A stretch of DNA of 64,000 nucleotides. Origin: Rebecca billardiae RCC1528. Lineage: Eukaryota > Haptophyta. The notes under the pieces were generated by a model, which saw only the letters and a program-made list of their open reading frames with translations, searched no databases and was not told the origin of the DNA. This document shows, piece by piece, positions 9,490-22,186 of this stretch; the stretch's first letter is position 1, and each line of letters starts with the position of its first letter. The stretch is from contig OZ251226.1 of NCBI GenBank assembly GCA_965240325.2, positions 2,604,001-2,668,000 on the forward strand, read 5' to 3'. The position numbers and the translations under genes were made by a program.

Positions 9490-11952
9490 ATGAGTCTCCC
9501 GTCAGAGGACGCCGAGCCCGTTCCGCGCTCATATGTCGAGAACCCGCTCCGCCCGCGCTGGGGCACTGGCGCTGCTGGAGGTGGCGCGCGCCGGGCCTCT
9601 GACGCGCCGGCGCCGCCGGAGGTGCCCGTCCGGCAGAGCTCGCACTTCGCCTTCATGCAGCACCTGCAGAGGCATTTTAGCGGCGATGGTGGCGAATCGC
9701 GACCGCGCACGCCCGCGCGGAGGGACAGCCGGGGCGACCGGCCAAGATCTCCGCTCCTCGTCCGCTCTGGTACGCCGTCGTCGCTAGCCTCGTTGCTTCG
9801 CCGCCCGAAATCGCCCGCGACGCCCAAGCCGCGCATCGTGCAGCCCGCCGAGCCGGAGACGCCCAAGCCGCGCATCGTGCAGCCCGCCGAGCTGGAGACG
9901 CCCAAGCCGCGCATCGTGCAGCCCGCCGAGCCGGAGACGCCCAAGCCGCGCGCCGACGAGGAGCCGCAGCCAGTCCTCCAGTCACCATCGCCGGACGTGC
10001 GCACGCCTCAGCGCTCCCCCGGTCCCAAGGTGGCGGGACCGAACCGCGACGTGCCCGCGCCGCTCCCAGCGGATAAGCCCATGCCGCCACGGCAGGGATC
10101 GAGCGGCTCCGACTTCTTCGACGCCGGCAAGCGCGTGCGCAAGCCGACGTGGTTCAAGCAGGACGTGCGCGCGGAGCTGGCTCCGCCGCCGAGCACGAGC
10201 GCCGCGGCTCGAGGGTTCCTGCCCGGCACGCCGCTGTCGCTCACGGATGGCGAGCAGACGGGCTCCTCGGACGAGGCGATGCCAGCCGCGCACGCCCCCG
10301 CCGCGGCTGATCGGCAGCGTGCGCCGAGCGCCACGCCTGCTCCGCCCGAGGCGGCTCCGGCGGCCGCCTCGCGGCCCGTCTCTGCAGGCTCGGGCCGGCT
10401 CGCGTGGCAGTCCAACGACAAGGGCCGGCGGCTCGGCGCCGAGCGCGATGCGGACGCGGGTGACGCCGAGGCCGGCTCGAAGGACAACCTGTCCGATGCC
10501 GACATCGGCGTGGAGGTGCTCGACGGCGCGCGTCGGAGGTCGGCGCTCTGCACGGTGCTCGGCCTGCTCCTCGCCGCGCTCGCGCTCTGGGCGCTGGCCC
10601 ACGCCCTCGCGTACGCGCTCACGCTGCGCAGCGGCGAGGCCCTCGCCTCCGTCGGCCTGTGCTATCTCGAGCACCAGGGCGTGTACACGCTCGCCGGCGC
10701 GAGCCTAGGCGCGTGGCTCTGCGCAGGCGTGCTCGGGCTGATCGCGTGGCGTCGCTCGGCGCGCTGGCTCGTCGCGTGCGCGCTCGTCGGCGCGGCGCTC
10801 GCGTGCGCGTGCCACGGCCTGACGACTGCCGCGCTGATGGCGCTCACCGACGTCGAGGCGCGCGACCTCGAGTGCGCGGCCGTGTTTGGGGAGGAGGTGT
10901 GGGGCGGGTGCTCGGACGTCGCCTATGGCTGCGCCGACGAGCGCAGCGCGCCGTGCACCTGCGGCGTGATCGACCTGTCCGAGCGCGGCCTGCGCGAGGT
11001 TCCTGCTGGGCTGCTGCGCGTGCCCGCGGGCGTGCAATCGCTCGACCTGTCGGGCAACGAGCTCAGCGCGCTGCCCGCCGAGCTCGCGCTTGCTCTGAAC
11101 GAGTCACTGCGCGTGCTGGACGTGCACGACAACGCGCTCGACTCGCTGCCGGACGACTTTGCCCGGCTCGGCCAGCTCCTCACGCTCGATGCCAGGAGCA
11201 ACGTGCTCGAGAGCCTCCCTGATGCGCTCGGCGGGCTGCGCGCGCTGCGCGTGCTCGACGTTCGCAGCAACGCGCTGGCGGAGCTGCCCGAATCGATCGG
11301 CGAGGTGTCTGAGCTCGTCGAGCTGCGCTGCGCCGACAACAAGCTGGGCGGGCTGCCCGACGAGCTCGTCGGGCTGGGCAAGCTGCAGCTGCTCGAGGCG
11401 CAGTCCAACAAGCTCGCGGGCCTGCCCAGCGGCCTGCTCGGCGCCGACGGCCCGCCGCTCCGCGCCGTGATCATCGACGACAACGCGCTGACCGAGCTCA
11501 CGCTCACGGGCGGCTCGGCGGGCGCCGACAGCCAGCTGGAGGTGCTGCACGCGGCGTCGAACTCGATCGAGACGCTCGACGGGGCGCTGGTCGCCGCGCT
11601 CCCCAACCTGCGCGTTCTCGACGTCCGCAGCAACGCGCTGAACACGCTGCCTGAGGAAGAGCTGGTCAACAGCGCGCCCGCGCTGGAGGTGCTCGCCGCC
11701 GACAACAACCCTCTGAGCGCGGAGGGCGCGGCAGCACTGGCGAGCATCGGCGCGCGGCGCGACGTGGCCGTCACCGAATCGCAGCGCCAGGAATGCGAGG
11801 TCGCCCTCGGTGCAGGCTACGCGCCGCCGTGTATCGACGGTGATGCCGATGGCGAGGCGGATGCGGACCGGAGCGTCTTTGCTGGCGACGATGGCGGCTG
11901 CCCGAAAAGCCCGCGGCTGTCGTCGCTCTGCAAGGCAGATGGGGCGACGTGA
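9490..11952 (+). CDS. Multi-pass membrane leucine-rich-repeat protein
   Basis: An uninterrupted frame of 820 residues from the ATG at 9490 (MSLPSEDAEP). Residues 1-345 are Pro/Ser/Ala-rich and look disordered, with a 13-residue repeat TPKPRIVQPAEPE near residues 111-160. Three hydrophobic segments follow: about 352-375, about 397-420 and about 424-447. A Cys-rich linker (CGCSDVAYGC-like, CTCGVIDLS) leads into ten LRRs from about 515 to 756 with the pattern LRVLDVRSNALAELPESIG, close to the Ras-suppressor/plant-intracellular (PIRL) type. The tail is acidic. Such LRR arrays bind other proteins. No kinase, LRR-cap or other catalytic domain is present, so the role cannot be named. The frame also opens upstream to 9061, but that part is not protein-like. 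Confidence 0.8.
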   Translation: MSLPSEDAEPVPRSYVENPLRPRWGTGAAGGGARRASDAPAPPEVPVRQSSHFAFMQHLQRHFSGDGGESRPRTPARRDSRGDRPRSPLLVRSGTPSSLASLLRRPKSPATPKPRIVQPAEPETPKPRIVQPAELETPKPRIVQPAEPETPKPRADEEPQPVLQSPSPDVRTPQRSPGPKVAGPNRDVPAPLPADKPMPPRQGSSGSDFFDAGKRVRKPTWFKQDVRAELAPPPSTSAAARGFLPGTPLSLTDGEQTGSSDEAMPAAHAPAAADRQRAPSATPAPPEAAPAAASRPVSAGSGRLAWQSNDKGRRLGAERDADAGDAEAGSKDNLSDADIGVEVLDGARRRSALCTVLGLLLAALALWALAHALAYALTLRSGEALASVGLCYLEHQGVYTLAGASLGAWLCAGVLGLIAWRRSARWLVACALVGAALACACHGLTTAALMALTDVEARDLECAAVFGEEVWGGCSDVAYGCADERSAPCTCGVIDLSERGLREVPAGLLRVPAGVQSLDLSGNELSALPAELALALNESLRVLDVHDNALDSLPDDFARLGQLLTLDARSNVLESLPDALGGLRALRVLDVRSNALAELPESIGEVSELVELRCADNKLGGLPDELVGLGKLQLLEAQSNKLAGLPSGLLGADGPPLRAVIIDDNALTELTLTGGSAGADSQLEVLHAASNSIETLDGALVAALPNLRVLDVRSNALNTLPEEELVNSAPALEVLAADNNPLSAEGAAALASIGARRDVAVTESQRQECEVALGAGYAPPCIDGDADGEADADRSVFAGDDGGCPKSPRLSSLCKADGAT
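9820..9960 (+). repeat. 39-bp coding tandem repeat
   Basis: About 3.5 copies start at 9820, 9859, 9898 and 9937. They encode the proline-rich TPKPRIVQPAEPE unit of the LRR protein. The copies are nearly identical at nucleotide level, so length variation between alleles is likely. Confidence 0.9.

Positions 11953-15180
<3,228 letters not shown>

Positions 15181-15224
<44 letters not shown>
15181..15224. repeat. AT microsatellite
   Basis: A pure AT run between the right end of the 13211-15177 element and a repeat copy starting at 15225. Confidence 0.95.
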
Positions 15225-15227
<3 letters not shown>

Positions 15228-15300
15228 AGGAGCGCTGATCCTGGTGTTTGTCTCTGCTGCTCGATCTGCTGCTACAGCTTGCTGACTCTGACGCCTGCCC

Positions 15301-15312
<12 letters not shown>
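15225..15312 (+). repeat. Dispersed repeat R3, copy 1
   Basis: It begins GCGAGGAGCGCTGATCCTG and ends GTTGCATACCACG. A diverged copy lies at 32779-32905. Shared blocks are GCGAGGAGCGCTG, GATCTGCTACA-like, and CTGACGCCTGC/GTTGCAT. Confidence 0.6.
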
Positions 15313-15446
<134 letters not shown>

Positions 15447-15624
15447 TATATAATATTATATATAATATTATATATAATATTATATATAATATTATATATA
15501 ATATTATATATAATATTATATATAATATTATATATAATATTATATATAATATTATATATAATATTATATATAATATTATATATAATATTATATATAATAT
15601 TATATATAATATTATATATAATAT
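15447..15624. repeat. 12-bp tandem array ATAATATTATAT
   Basis: About fifteen near-perfect copies of a self-complementary 12-bp unit. It ends exactly where repeat R1 begins (15625). Confidence 0.95.
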
Positions 15625-15785
15625 TATGGCCCGCGGTGCAGGGCGGAGCGCGCAGCGTGGAGCCCGCACCAGCGGGCCCGAACCACGTTTCAAAAAGATC
15701 TTTGATCAAAGAAAAAAGGGACGGGCCGGGCCGGACGATTTTCAGGGCTGGAGGAGACCGAGTTTCGAATTTTGAGACTCCCTTA
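15625..15785 (+). repeat. Dispersed repeat R1, copy 1
   Basis: It starts ATGGCCCGCGGTGCAGGGCG and runs to about GAGACCGAGTTTCGA. A near-identical copy starts at 40261. Both copies begin right at the end of an AT microsatellite and become more diverged after the shared AAAAAGATCTTTGATCA. It could be the end of a transposable element; no coding capacity was seen. Confidence 0.8.
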
Positions 15786-16080
15786 CAGGTGCATCCTCGT
15801 CGAAAAAGGTCGCGCCCGGCTCTTTTGTATTCAGAGGAATCAACGAAACCCGCGCCCAAGTGTGCCAGGCAGGGTAATTGTGGGTAGACTCTCGTTCATG
15901 TGTGACCATAGTAAAATAAATATGGCCTCGCCGGCCGCCGCCGCAACGACTCTCATCGTATTTATCTTCACCGCGGGCCATAATGTATCGTACCCGCGTA
16001 TGCCGAAAGCTGGGATTGCAGAGGAAGCGGGTCGCGTGTGACCGGACTCTTTACCACTCGTTACCTGATCGTCGCCATCT

Positions 16081-16192
16081 GACAAATGGTATTCATCAAG
16101 GAGCCATCAGGAGAACGAATCCACCGCTTCGTGACGACAAATGGTATTCATCAATGAGCCATCAGGAGAATGAATCCACCGCGTCGTAACCT
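16081..16192 (+). repeat. Two tandem copies of a 55-bp unit
   Basis: GACAAATGGTATTCATCAA followed by GAGCCATCAGGAGAA occurs twice in direct order with a few differences. The nearby GATCAGAGAGCTAC is also doubled (about 16197 and 16232). Confidence 0.9.
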
Positions 16193-16322
16193 ACTGATCA
16201 GAGAGCTACCCGGCACGCAAGGCACCAGTTCTTGATCAGAGAGCTACAACAGGCACGTGCCGAGGTGAAAGAGGTCGTCAACTGCGGAGCCTGTCCAAGG
16301 GAGTGCCTTGCGACGCACATCG

Positions 16323-16709
16323 ATGGGCGACACAGACCAGGACTGCGCTCTCCGCGTGTTGAACATGCTGCGCGACTCAGGGGCAGTGACGACGAAAGGG
16401 GGCAATAACACGCTCTCGAGCATTGCTGCTGCCATCTCAGTCGTGAGGCGCAAGCATGACGTGGGCTCTGCGGCGGTGAAGTACTGCGTGCCGCGCCGAT
16501 CGATCTACAACATCCTTGGCAAGGTCCGCACCGTGCTGGAGGACGATGGCTCACTCGGCAGGGGGAGCGCGGCGCGGCTGATCACCGACTTCACCACGCG
16601 CCCCGCAGGCCAGCCCCCTCCCTCCTCCTCACCCGGCCCAGCAGCCGGCAGCCGCTTCGAGGCCCTTGCCCGGCAAGCTCGGGGGCAGCGGCGCATGATG
16701 CCGGACTGA
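16323..16709 (+). CDS. Hypothetical small ORF with possible Psq-like helix-turn-helix
   Basis: 128 codons from the ATG at 16323 to TGA. Residues about 31-70 read IAAAISVVRRKHDVGSAAVK followed by YCVPRRSIYNILGKV. The pattern of a helix, then AA-x-x-Y-x-VP-R-x-[ST]-[IL]-Y resembles the pipsqueak-type HTH of DNA-binding proteins and many transposases. The rest is Pro/Ser/Ala-rich and not conserved-looking. It lies among repeats, so it is more likely a leftover of a transposon-derived gene than a working one. No catalytic domain follows. Confidence 0.3.
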   Translation: MGDTDQDCALRVLNMLRDSGAVTTKGGNNTLSSIAAAISVVRRKHDVGSAAVKYCVPRRSIYNILGKVRTVLEDDGSLGRGSAARLITDFTTRPAGQPPPSSSPGPAAGSRFEALARQARGQRRMMPD

Positions 16710-18280
16710 TCGATCTCTGAGTCTCCGACTTCACCACACGCCCCCCTTGCCATGCCTCTCCGCCAGGGTCTCCCAGAACTCTTCTTCAGAGCAGGCGCAA
16801 GTCGAACTGGCCGCGGCCCCGGCGCCGTCGGCTCCCCGTGGCTGTCAGCTCCGCGTGGCCTGGGCGCCTGGCGTGCCCAGAGCTGGCCGTGCCTCTGCGA
16901 CGCGTGCCGAGCCTGACAGAGGTGTGTCACCCCGTGCACGCGCGGCGCGCGCAAGCACCGGTGCTGCATGGCTGCTCGCACCGTGCTCCCTGGCTCGGTC
17001 AGTCAGCTCAGGCCGCGTGTCGCCTGGTGTGCACGTAGAGTCGCGCTCATGCGTCGCTCACGCCTCGCGCCCGCCTGTCGGCCGTCGCGCAGGCGCGCAG
17101 GTCGAACCCTACTGACCTGCAGATCATCTACTCCTGCGCTGCTGGCGTCGCGGCGACGACGGTCAGCGGCAGGCCCGAACGAACGGTCGAATGCGCGGTC
17201 CCGCACCGTCGGCTCCCTGGCTGTCAGTCAGCTCCGCCGGTGGCCTGGCGTGCAAGAGTCGCGCTCGTGCGTCGATCACGCCGTGAGTCGCATCCGCCTG
17301 TCGGCCGTCGCGCACGCGCAGGGGGTCAGGTAAGGGCCGTCTGTGATGAGGGCAGCTCGGCCGACGACCGACATCCACACTCGGCGCACGCCAGCCGCCG
17401 ACGCGCCCGCGCCCGGCCGGCCGGCCGGGCCGGCGGCGGCGCGGCGCTGGGCGGCGCGCCGCTGGATGGAGTCTAGTTACGTACGGGACGACTGCGACGG
17501 AGGGTGCACCGCCACCGCGGGCCCCGAACTACGTTCGTTCTACGGAAAAGGACCGCGGAACGCGGTCATATATAATATTATGGCGCACGGCCCCCCCGAA
17601 AGGTCTGAGCGTGAGCGAAAGCCGGGGGGGGCGGCGCACGTGCTCCGCAAAATCAAAAAGAGGATGCGCGCAGGATTTTGGGTTTTTTTCGGTAGGTGGC
17701 CTAGCGTATGAGCATGGATATCGCTGCCAATGATTGCGTTTGTACTGCCCCTTAATTTTAACGATAGTAACACTTAGGGGAATGCAGGGTGGAATAGCAC
17801 ATGACACCAGCCGTGTGTTCGAACATTCCGTCATAGTAAGATGCCTGAATTGTAAGAGCCTGAAACAGCTCGCCAACCATAGAAAAGAGAAGTTGGGTCG
17901 GCTTTTATGTCGCTTGAATTAAAGTATTATGCCGGCATATGAAGTCATGAACCGTCAGCTTCTCAGTGGCGGGTTTAAGCCCCTTGATTACCCTTGATTC
18001 ATACACGCGAGATGTCATTGCGCGGGTAGCCCGAACCGGCGTTCCCGCCACGCTGATATTGCAGCATATTGAGTGATATACTCTTGGTCACTCTAGCTTA
18101 CTCGGATGCGCGACGTCAATGCGGGCGGCAATCAATTCTTGTATTTGCACAGGTACGATCTCTTTCAACCCCTACCGGGGTGCTGGTATATTCGATTATT
18201 CTTTGAAGCGAAACGCCATTTTTTGAGCTGCCGCACTAAAGGCGCACTTAGGGACAAGCGTGGTCGAAAAATACCCAGGT
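16710..18280. other. Intergenic, GC-rich then AT-richer, with repeat R2
   Basis: No convincing gene. The GC-rich part (16710-17470) has open frames in several registers, all Arg/Ala/Ser-rich. Repeat R2 lies at 17500-17578. From 17700 to 18280 composition is lower in GC and nothing was recognised. Confidence 0.5.
17500..17578 (+). repeat. Dispersed repeat R2, copy 1
   Basis: CCACCGCGGGCCCCGAACT then GGAAAAGGACCGCGGAACG then CGGTCATATATAA. The second copy at 41480-41548 has the same layout with about 10 substitutions. Confidence 0.75.
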
Positions 18281-18289
18281 GCTTGCGCG

Positions 18290-19979
18290 GGCCGCGGCTG
18301 CGCGCGCGCAGACCGCGGAGGCGCGTCGTCACGTCGGGCTCCAGCGAGGACGGCGGCGCGAGCCGCTCGTTCGCGGCGCACGAGCACGAGGCGGTGCTTG
18401 AGGGCGGCGAGCGCGTGCGCTACTCCGCGCTGCTCTCCACGGTGAGTCTCCACCGCGCCGCTCGACACGCTTCTTGACTCTGACTCTGTCCTTTTTGGCG
18501 CAGATCGACTCGGGCGCTGACGCTGGCGGTGACGCTGGCGGTGACGCTGGCGGCTACCGTTACGGGTGCGCGACGCGGCTCGCGCAGCTGGGCGTGCCCG
18601 CGCTGCAGCTCGGCGGGCTCTCGGCGGCGGACGCGGAGGCGGTGGTGCGAGGCCGGCTCGGCGCGGCGGGGCGCACGCTCGACGCGCGGCAGGCCGAGGC
18701 GGTGCGCTCGGCACTCGGAGAGGCGCCGAGCGCGCTGCACGCCGTGCTGCTCGCCGACGCGGCGGCGGAGTGGCGCTCGGGCGAGCCGCCGCCCGCGCAC
18801 CTGCCCGCCGACGCGCGCGCCGCCGTCGCCGCCACCTTCGAGCGCGTCGAGCGGCTGCACGGCGCGATGCTCGTGCGGCGCGCGTGCGGCGCCATCTGCG
18901 CGTCGCGCCGCGGCCTCTCGAGTGCCGAGCTGGAGGAGGCTCGCTCTCTCTGCACGAGGACGTGCTGGCGTCCGTGTTCGAGTTCTGGGTGCCGGCGGTG
19001 GTGCGGCTGCCCGTGTGGCTCGCCGTGCGCGACGCGCTGGGCTCGCTGCTCGCCGCCGGCGGCGACGGCCCTTTGTTTGCGCTGGTACCACCGCCTCATC
19101 AGGTGGCCGAGGCGGCGGCGGCACGGTACGCCCGCGCGGCCGACGCGCACGCGCTCGCAGATTTCTGGGCTGGCACGTGGGCGGGCGAGGCCGCCAAACC
19201 GCTGCGCCACCCGAAGGCCACCGGCGGCGAGGACGGGCGGCGGCGCGTCGCGCCGCAGCCCCTGCTCCTCTCCGCCGCGCGCCTCGGCCTTCGCCGGCCG
19301 CGACGCCGCCGTGCTCAATGTGCGCCGGTGCGAGGAGCTAGTGCAAGCGCTGCTCGCGGCCGGGCGCGCGGCCGACGCGGCGCGCGAGCTCACCGACGCG
19401 GGCGCGGACGGGTGGGAGGCGCGCGCGCGGCACGGCCTCGAGACCGAGTACGTGCGCGACCTCGCGGACACGGCCGCGGCGCTCGCCGACGCCGACGCGC
19501 GCGGCGGCGGCGGCGGCGAGCCGGGCGCGGCCGCGCGCGCGGAGGCTGCGGCGCTGCGCGCGCGCGTCGCGGACTGGCTGCAGCTCGCGCGGCTGAGCGC
19601 CTCCGCCGCCGCCACGGCGCCGGGCCGCTGCCTCGCGCTGTGCCTCGAGCAGCCGGTTGGCTCGGCGCCGCACGAGTCCGCGACCGCGTGGGCGCGGCGC
19701 GCGCCGCGCGCCGCGCACCCGGCCGCCCGCGCCAGCTGGGCGCGCGGGCGCGAGCACTGCGCGCGAGCGCCCCTGCTCGCCGCGCGCGGGCCGTGCGAGG
19801 CTGTGCTGCTAGCGCACGCCGGCTGGGTGGAGGCGGTCGCACTCTCGGCCGACGGGCGCGTCGCGGCGAGCGCGGGCGACGACAGCGACGCGGTCGTGCG
19901 GCTGTGGGCGTGGGACACCGCCGAGTCAGAGTGCGTGCGCGCGCTCGAGGGGCACGCCGGCTGCGTGAAGACTGAATGA
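18290..19979 (+). pseudogene. Fragment of a STAND NTPase (NACHT/TEP1-NPHP3-like) with WD40 start, frameshifted
   Basis: The fragment begins within a NACHT core: RVVTSGSS (sensor-1-like 'VTS'), a GT-AG intron at 18442-18503, then LQLGGLSAADAEAVVRGRLG, the 'L-x-L-x-x-L' segment after the NTPase core. Next come FERVERLHGAML and RGLSSAELEEA, then SLHEDVLASVFEFWVPAVVR in another frame, LRWYHRLIR back in the first frame, and QVAEAAAARYARAADAH again shifted. A helical part and one to two WD40 repeats (HAGWVEAVALSADGR ... VVRLWAWD) end at a stop. The Walker A loop and most WD40 blades are missing, and at least four frame changes are needed to keep the conserved order. Full-length relatives are signalling or scaffold NTPases. 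Either a decayed copy or a badly read locus would explain this. Confidence 0.6.
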
Positions 19980-20185
19980 AGAGCCGCGACACGGCGCAGC
20001 CCCCCGAGGCCGTCGATCGCGTCGATTACTCGCGCCCGCGCCTCCTGCACGGCGACGCGCCCGGGGCGCGCGCATCGTGATTCGGCGGTGAAGAATGCGC
20101 GCACGACAACTACTAGACTCACAACTACCAGGGCCGTGCGCCCTCAACTTCGTTGTTTACTACCCGAAGATCGGCGTAGCCGATC

Positions 20186-20229
<44 letters not shown>

Positions 20230-20425
20230 AGTACGCTAGCTATAGTGAATTTGGGCACCGCCACAGCTAACTCAACACTCACCGTGGCACTTGGGTCGCA
20301 CCGGCCGTGCACTCGTGCAGCGTGTCACTCACAGAGTGTCAGTATTCATCATTAACGCTGCCGAGTGCCGGCGCTTCCCGGCGAGTTATAGACGGTAACT
20401 AACTGTACGGCCTCTCTCTCTCTCT

Positions 20426-20500
<75 letters not shown>

Positions 20501-20807
20501 ACTCTCTCTCTCTCGGCTCTCTCTCTCTCTCTGGCTCTCTCTAGCTCGATCTCTCTGCTCTCTCTCGTCTCTATCGTCTAGCTATATAGACGACTAGCTG
20601 TAGTATCATGCTGTCGTCGTCAGCATACTCTCCGTCCATTGTCACGGATCCGTGGGCCATTGAAGATTGATGGATTCGCCTCTAATTTAGAGTCTAATCT
20701 GAAGAGTACTGATTCCGAGACTCAGTAGTAGTAGCATATATTAATATATGATATACAGTGACTACTACTACGGTACGACGATCATCTCTGACACTGTCGC
20801 GGATGCG
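19980..20807. other. Intergenic with GA and CT microsatellites
   Basis: A GA run at 20190-20228 and an interrupted CT run at 20412-20540. The rest is mixed, low-GC sequence with no gene seen. Confidence 0.7.
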
Positions 20808-22049
20808 TCAGTGACAGTTGTCGAGCCCATGTCGTGATGGGGCGACCCACGTCGCGCTCATGCCAAGCTCGTTGCCATTGATGATCGAGCCCATGTAGGT
20901 GCGCAGGCCGGTGCGCAGCAGTGGCGGAATAAGGGCGGAGAGCGATTTGCGTGCGGCCGGCTTCGCGTCGACGGGCTCGAGCTCTGCGTCAGCATCGCAA
21001 AGCATCTGTGCAACGCTGTCACCGAGCACCTCCTCACTGAGCATGGCATCGGTGAGGGCGATGTGATGCGCATGGACATCGAGTCGGTTCTTCTCGTCAC
21101 TTTGCTCCACCTCCGAGCGCGACTCGGCAGAGGCATGCGGCATGTTGGCCTGCACCGCCACCGATCGTCGCCGCGGCGTCTGAACCACCTGGTCGAGCGA
21201 CCTGAAGAGGGGCGAGCAGGAGCTTGGCGCTTGAGAAGAAGACGTGGTCGAATCGAGTCGCGTGGAGAAGAGGCTTAGGCTCGAGCCCGATGGCGCGATG
21301 TGCCACGAGCCCTCGTCCTCCTCGTCCTCCTCCTCATCGTCATCCGTGTCATCGTCCGAGGAAGAGTCGTCCGCAGGAGCAGGTGGCTGGTTGAGCGCGG
21401 GCTTCACTTGTCCGAGCCGGTCAGCTGCGAATGGCGTGCACGGTGACGATGCAGGTGTTCCGTCATCGTCCTTGAAGAGCGCGAGCAGAGTGCCCCCAAC
21501 CCCGGCGGCCGCGCCGAAGATCGCTGTGGTCGGTGCCGTGGATGGAGGCGTGGAGTGCTGAACAGAGTGCTTGCGCGATGGCGCGATGTGCCACGAGCCC
21601 TCCTCCTCCTCCTCCTCCTCCTCGTCGTCGTCATCAGTGTCGTCGTCCGAGGACGAATCGTCCGCAGGAGCAGGCGGCTGGATGAGCGCGGGCTTCACTT
21701 GTCCGAGCCGGTCAGCTGCGAATGGCGTGCACGGTGACGATGCAGGTGTTCCGTCATCGTCCTTGAAAAGCGCGAGCAGGTCATCCCCGACCCCCGCGGC
21801 CGCGTCGAAGATCCCCGCGGTCGGTGCAGTGGATGGGGGCATGGAGCGTCGAGTCCACAGAGTGGCGGGCGCGAGTGGTTTGTGTGCCCGCGTGTGGGGC
21901 CGGGGTAATAACCCTTGTGCCGATTCGCCCTCCCTAATTGGCTCCCTAATGAGGTGCAGCGGGGGTCCAAGGTTTGTGTGTGTGCACCCCTTGATTCCTT
22001 TGGTGCACCCAAGCACCCATATCAATAATACGCAATCTGAACAAATCAT
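20808..22049 (-). CDS. Hypothetical acidic protein with two 95-residue repeats
   Basis: One open frame of 413 codons from an ATG. Two tandem repeats (period about 290 bp) read TAPTAGIFDAAAGVG, LLALFKDDDGTPASSPCTPF, AADRLGQVKPAL, then a Ser/Asp/Glu-rich acidic run and EGSWHIAPS. After the repeats come a Ser-rich part and a tail with HAHHIALTDAMLSEEVLGDS and LIPPLLRTGLRTYMGSI. Nothing matches a known family. Repeat conservation in frame supports real coding. The start lies only about 125 bp from the giant element at 22174, so it may belong to or be disrupted by it; the first 60 residues are unlike the rest and the true start may be internal (about 21843, MPPSTAPT). Confidence 0.45.
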   Translation of the reverse strand: MICSDCVLLIWVLGCTKGIKGCTHTNLGPPLHLIREPIREGESAQGLLPRPHTRAHKPLAPATLWTRRSMPPSTAPTAGIFDAAAGVGDDLLALFKDDDGTPASSPCTPFAADRLGQVKPALIQPPAPADDSSSDDDTDDDDEEEEEEEEGSWHIAPSRKHSVQHSTPPSTAPTTAIFGAAAGVGGTLLALFKDDDGTPASSPCTPFAADRLGQVKPALNQPPAPADDSSSDDDTDDDEEEDEEDEGSWHIAPSGSSLSLFSTRLDSTTSSSQAPSSCSPLFRSLDQVVQTPRRRSVAVQANMPHASAESRSEVEQSDEKNRLDVHAHHIALTDAMLSEEVLGDSVAQMLCDADAELEPVDAKPAARKSLSALIPPLLRTGLRTYMGSIINGNELGMSATWVAPSRHGLDNCH

Positions 22050-22186
22050 GGAGATATCAGCTCACACAAACAATAAACGCGATTCCTTTCGGTTCAGAAT
22101 CTCGCGTCGAATCTTGGCCTTCCAGTGCGCACCCCAAACCACGGACCTTTCCCCAACTACCGAATGCCAGAAGAGTCACTACAAAA

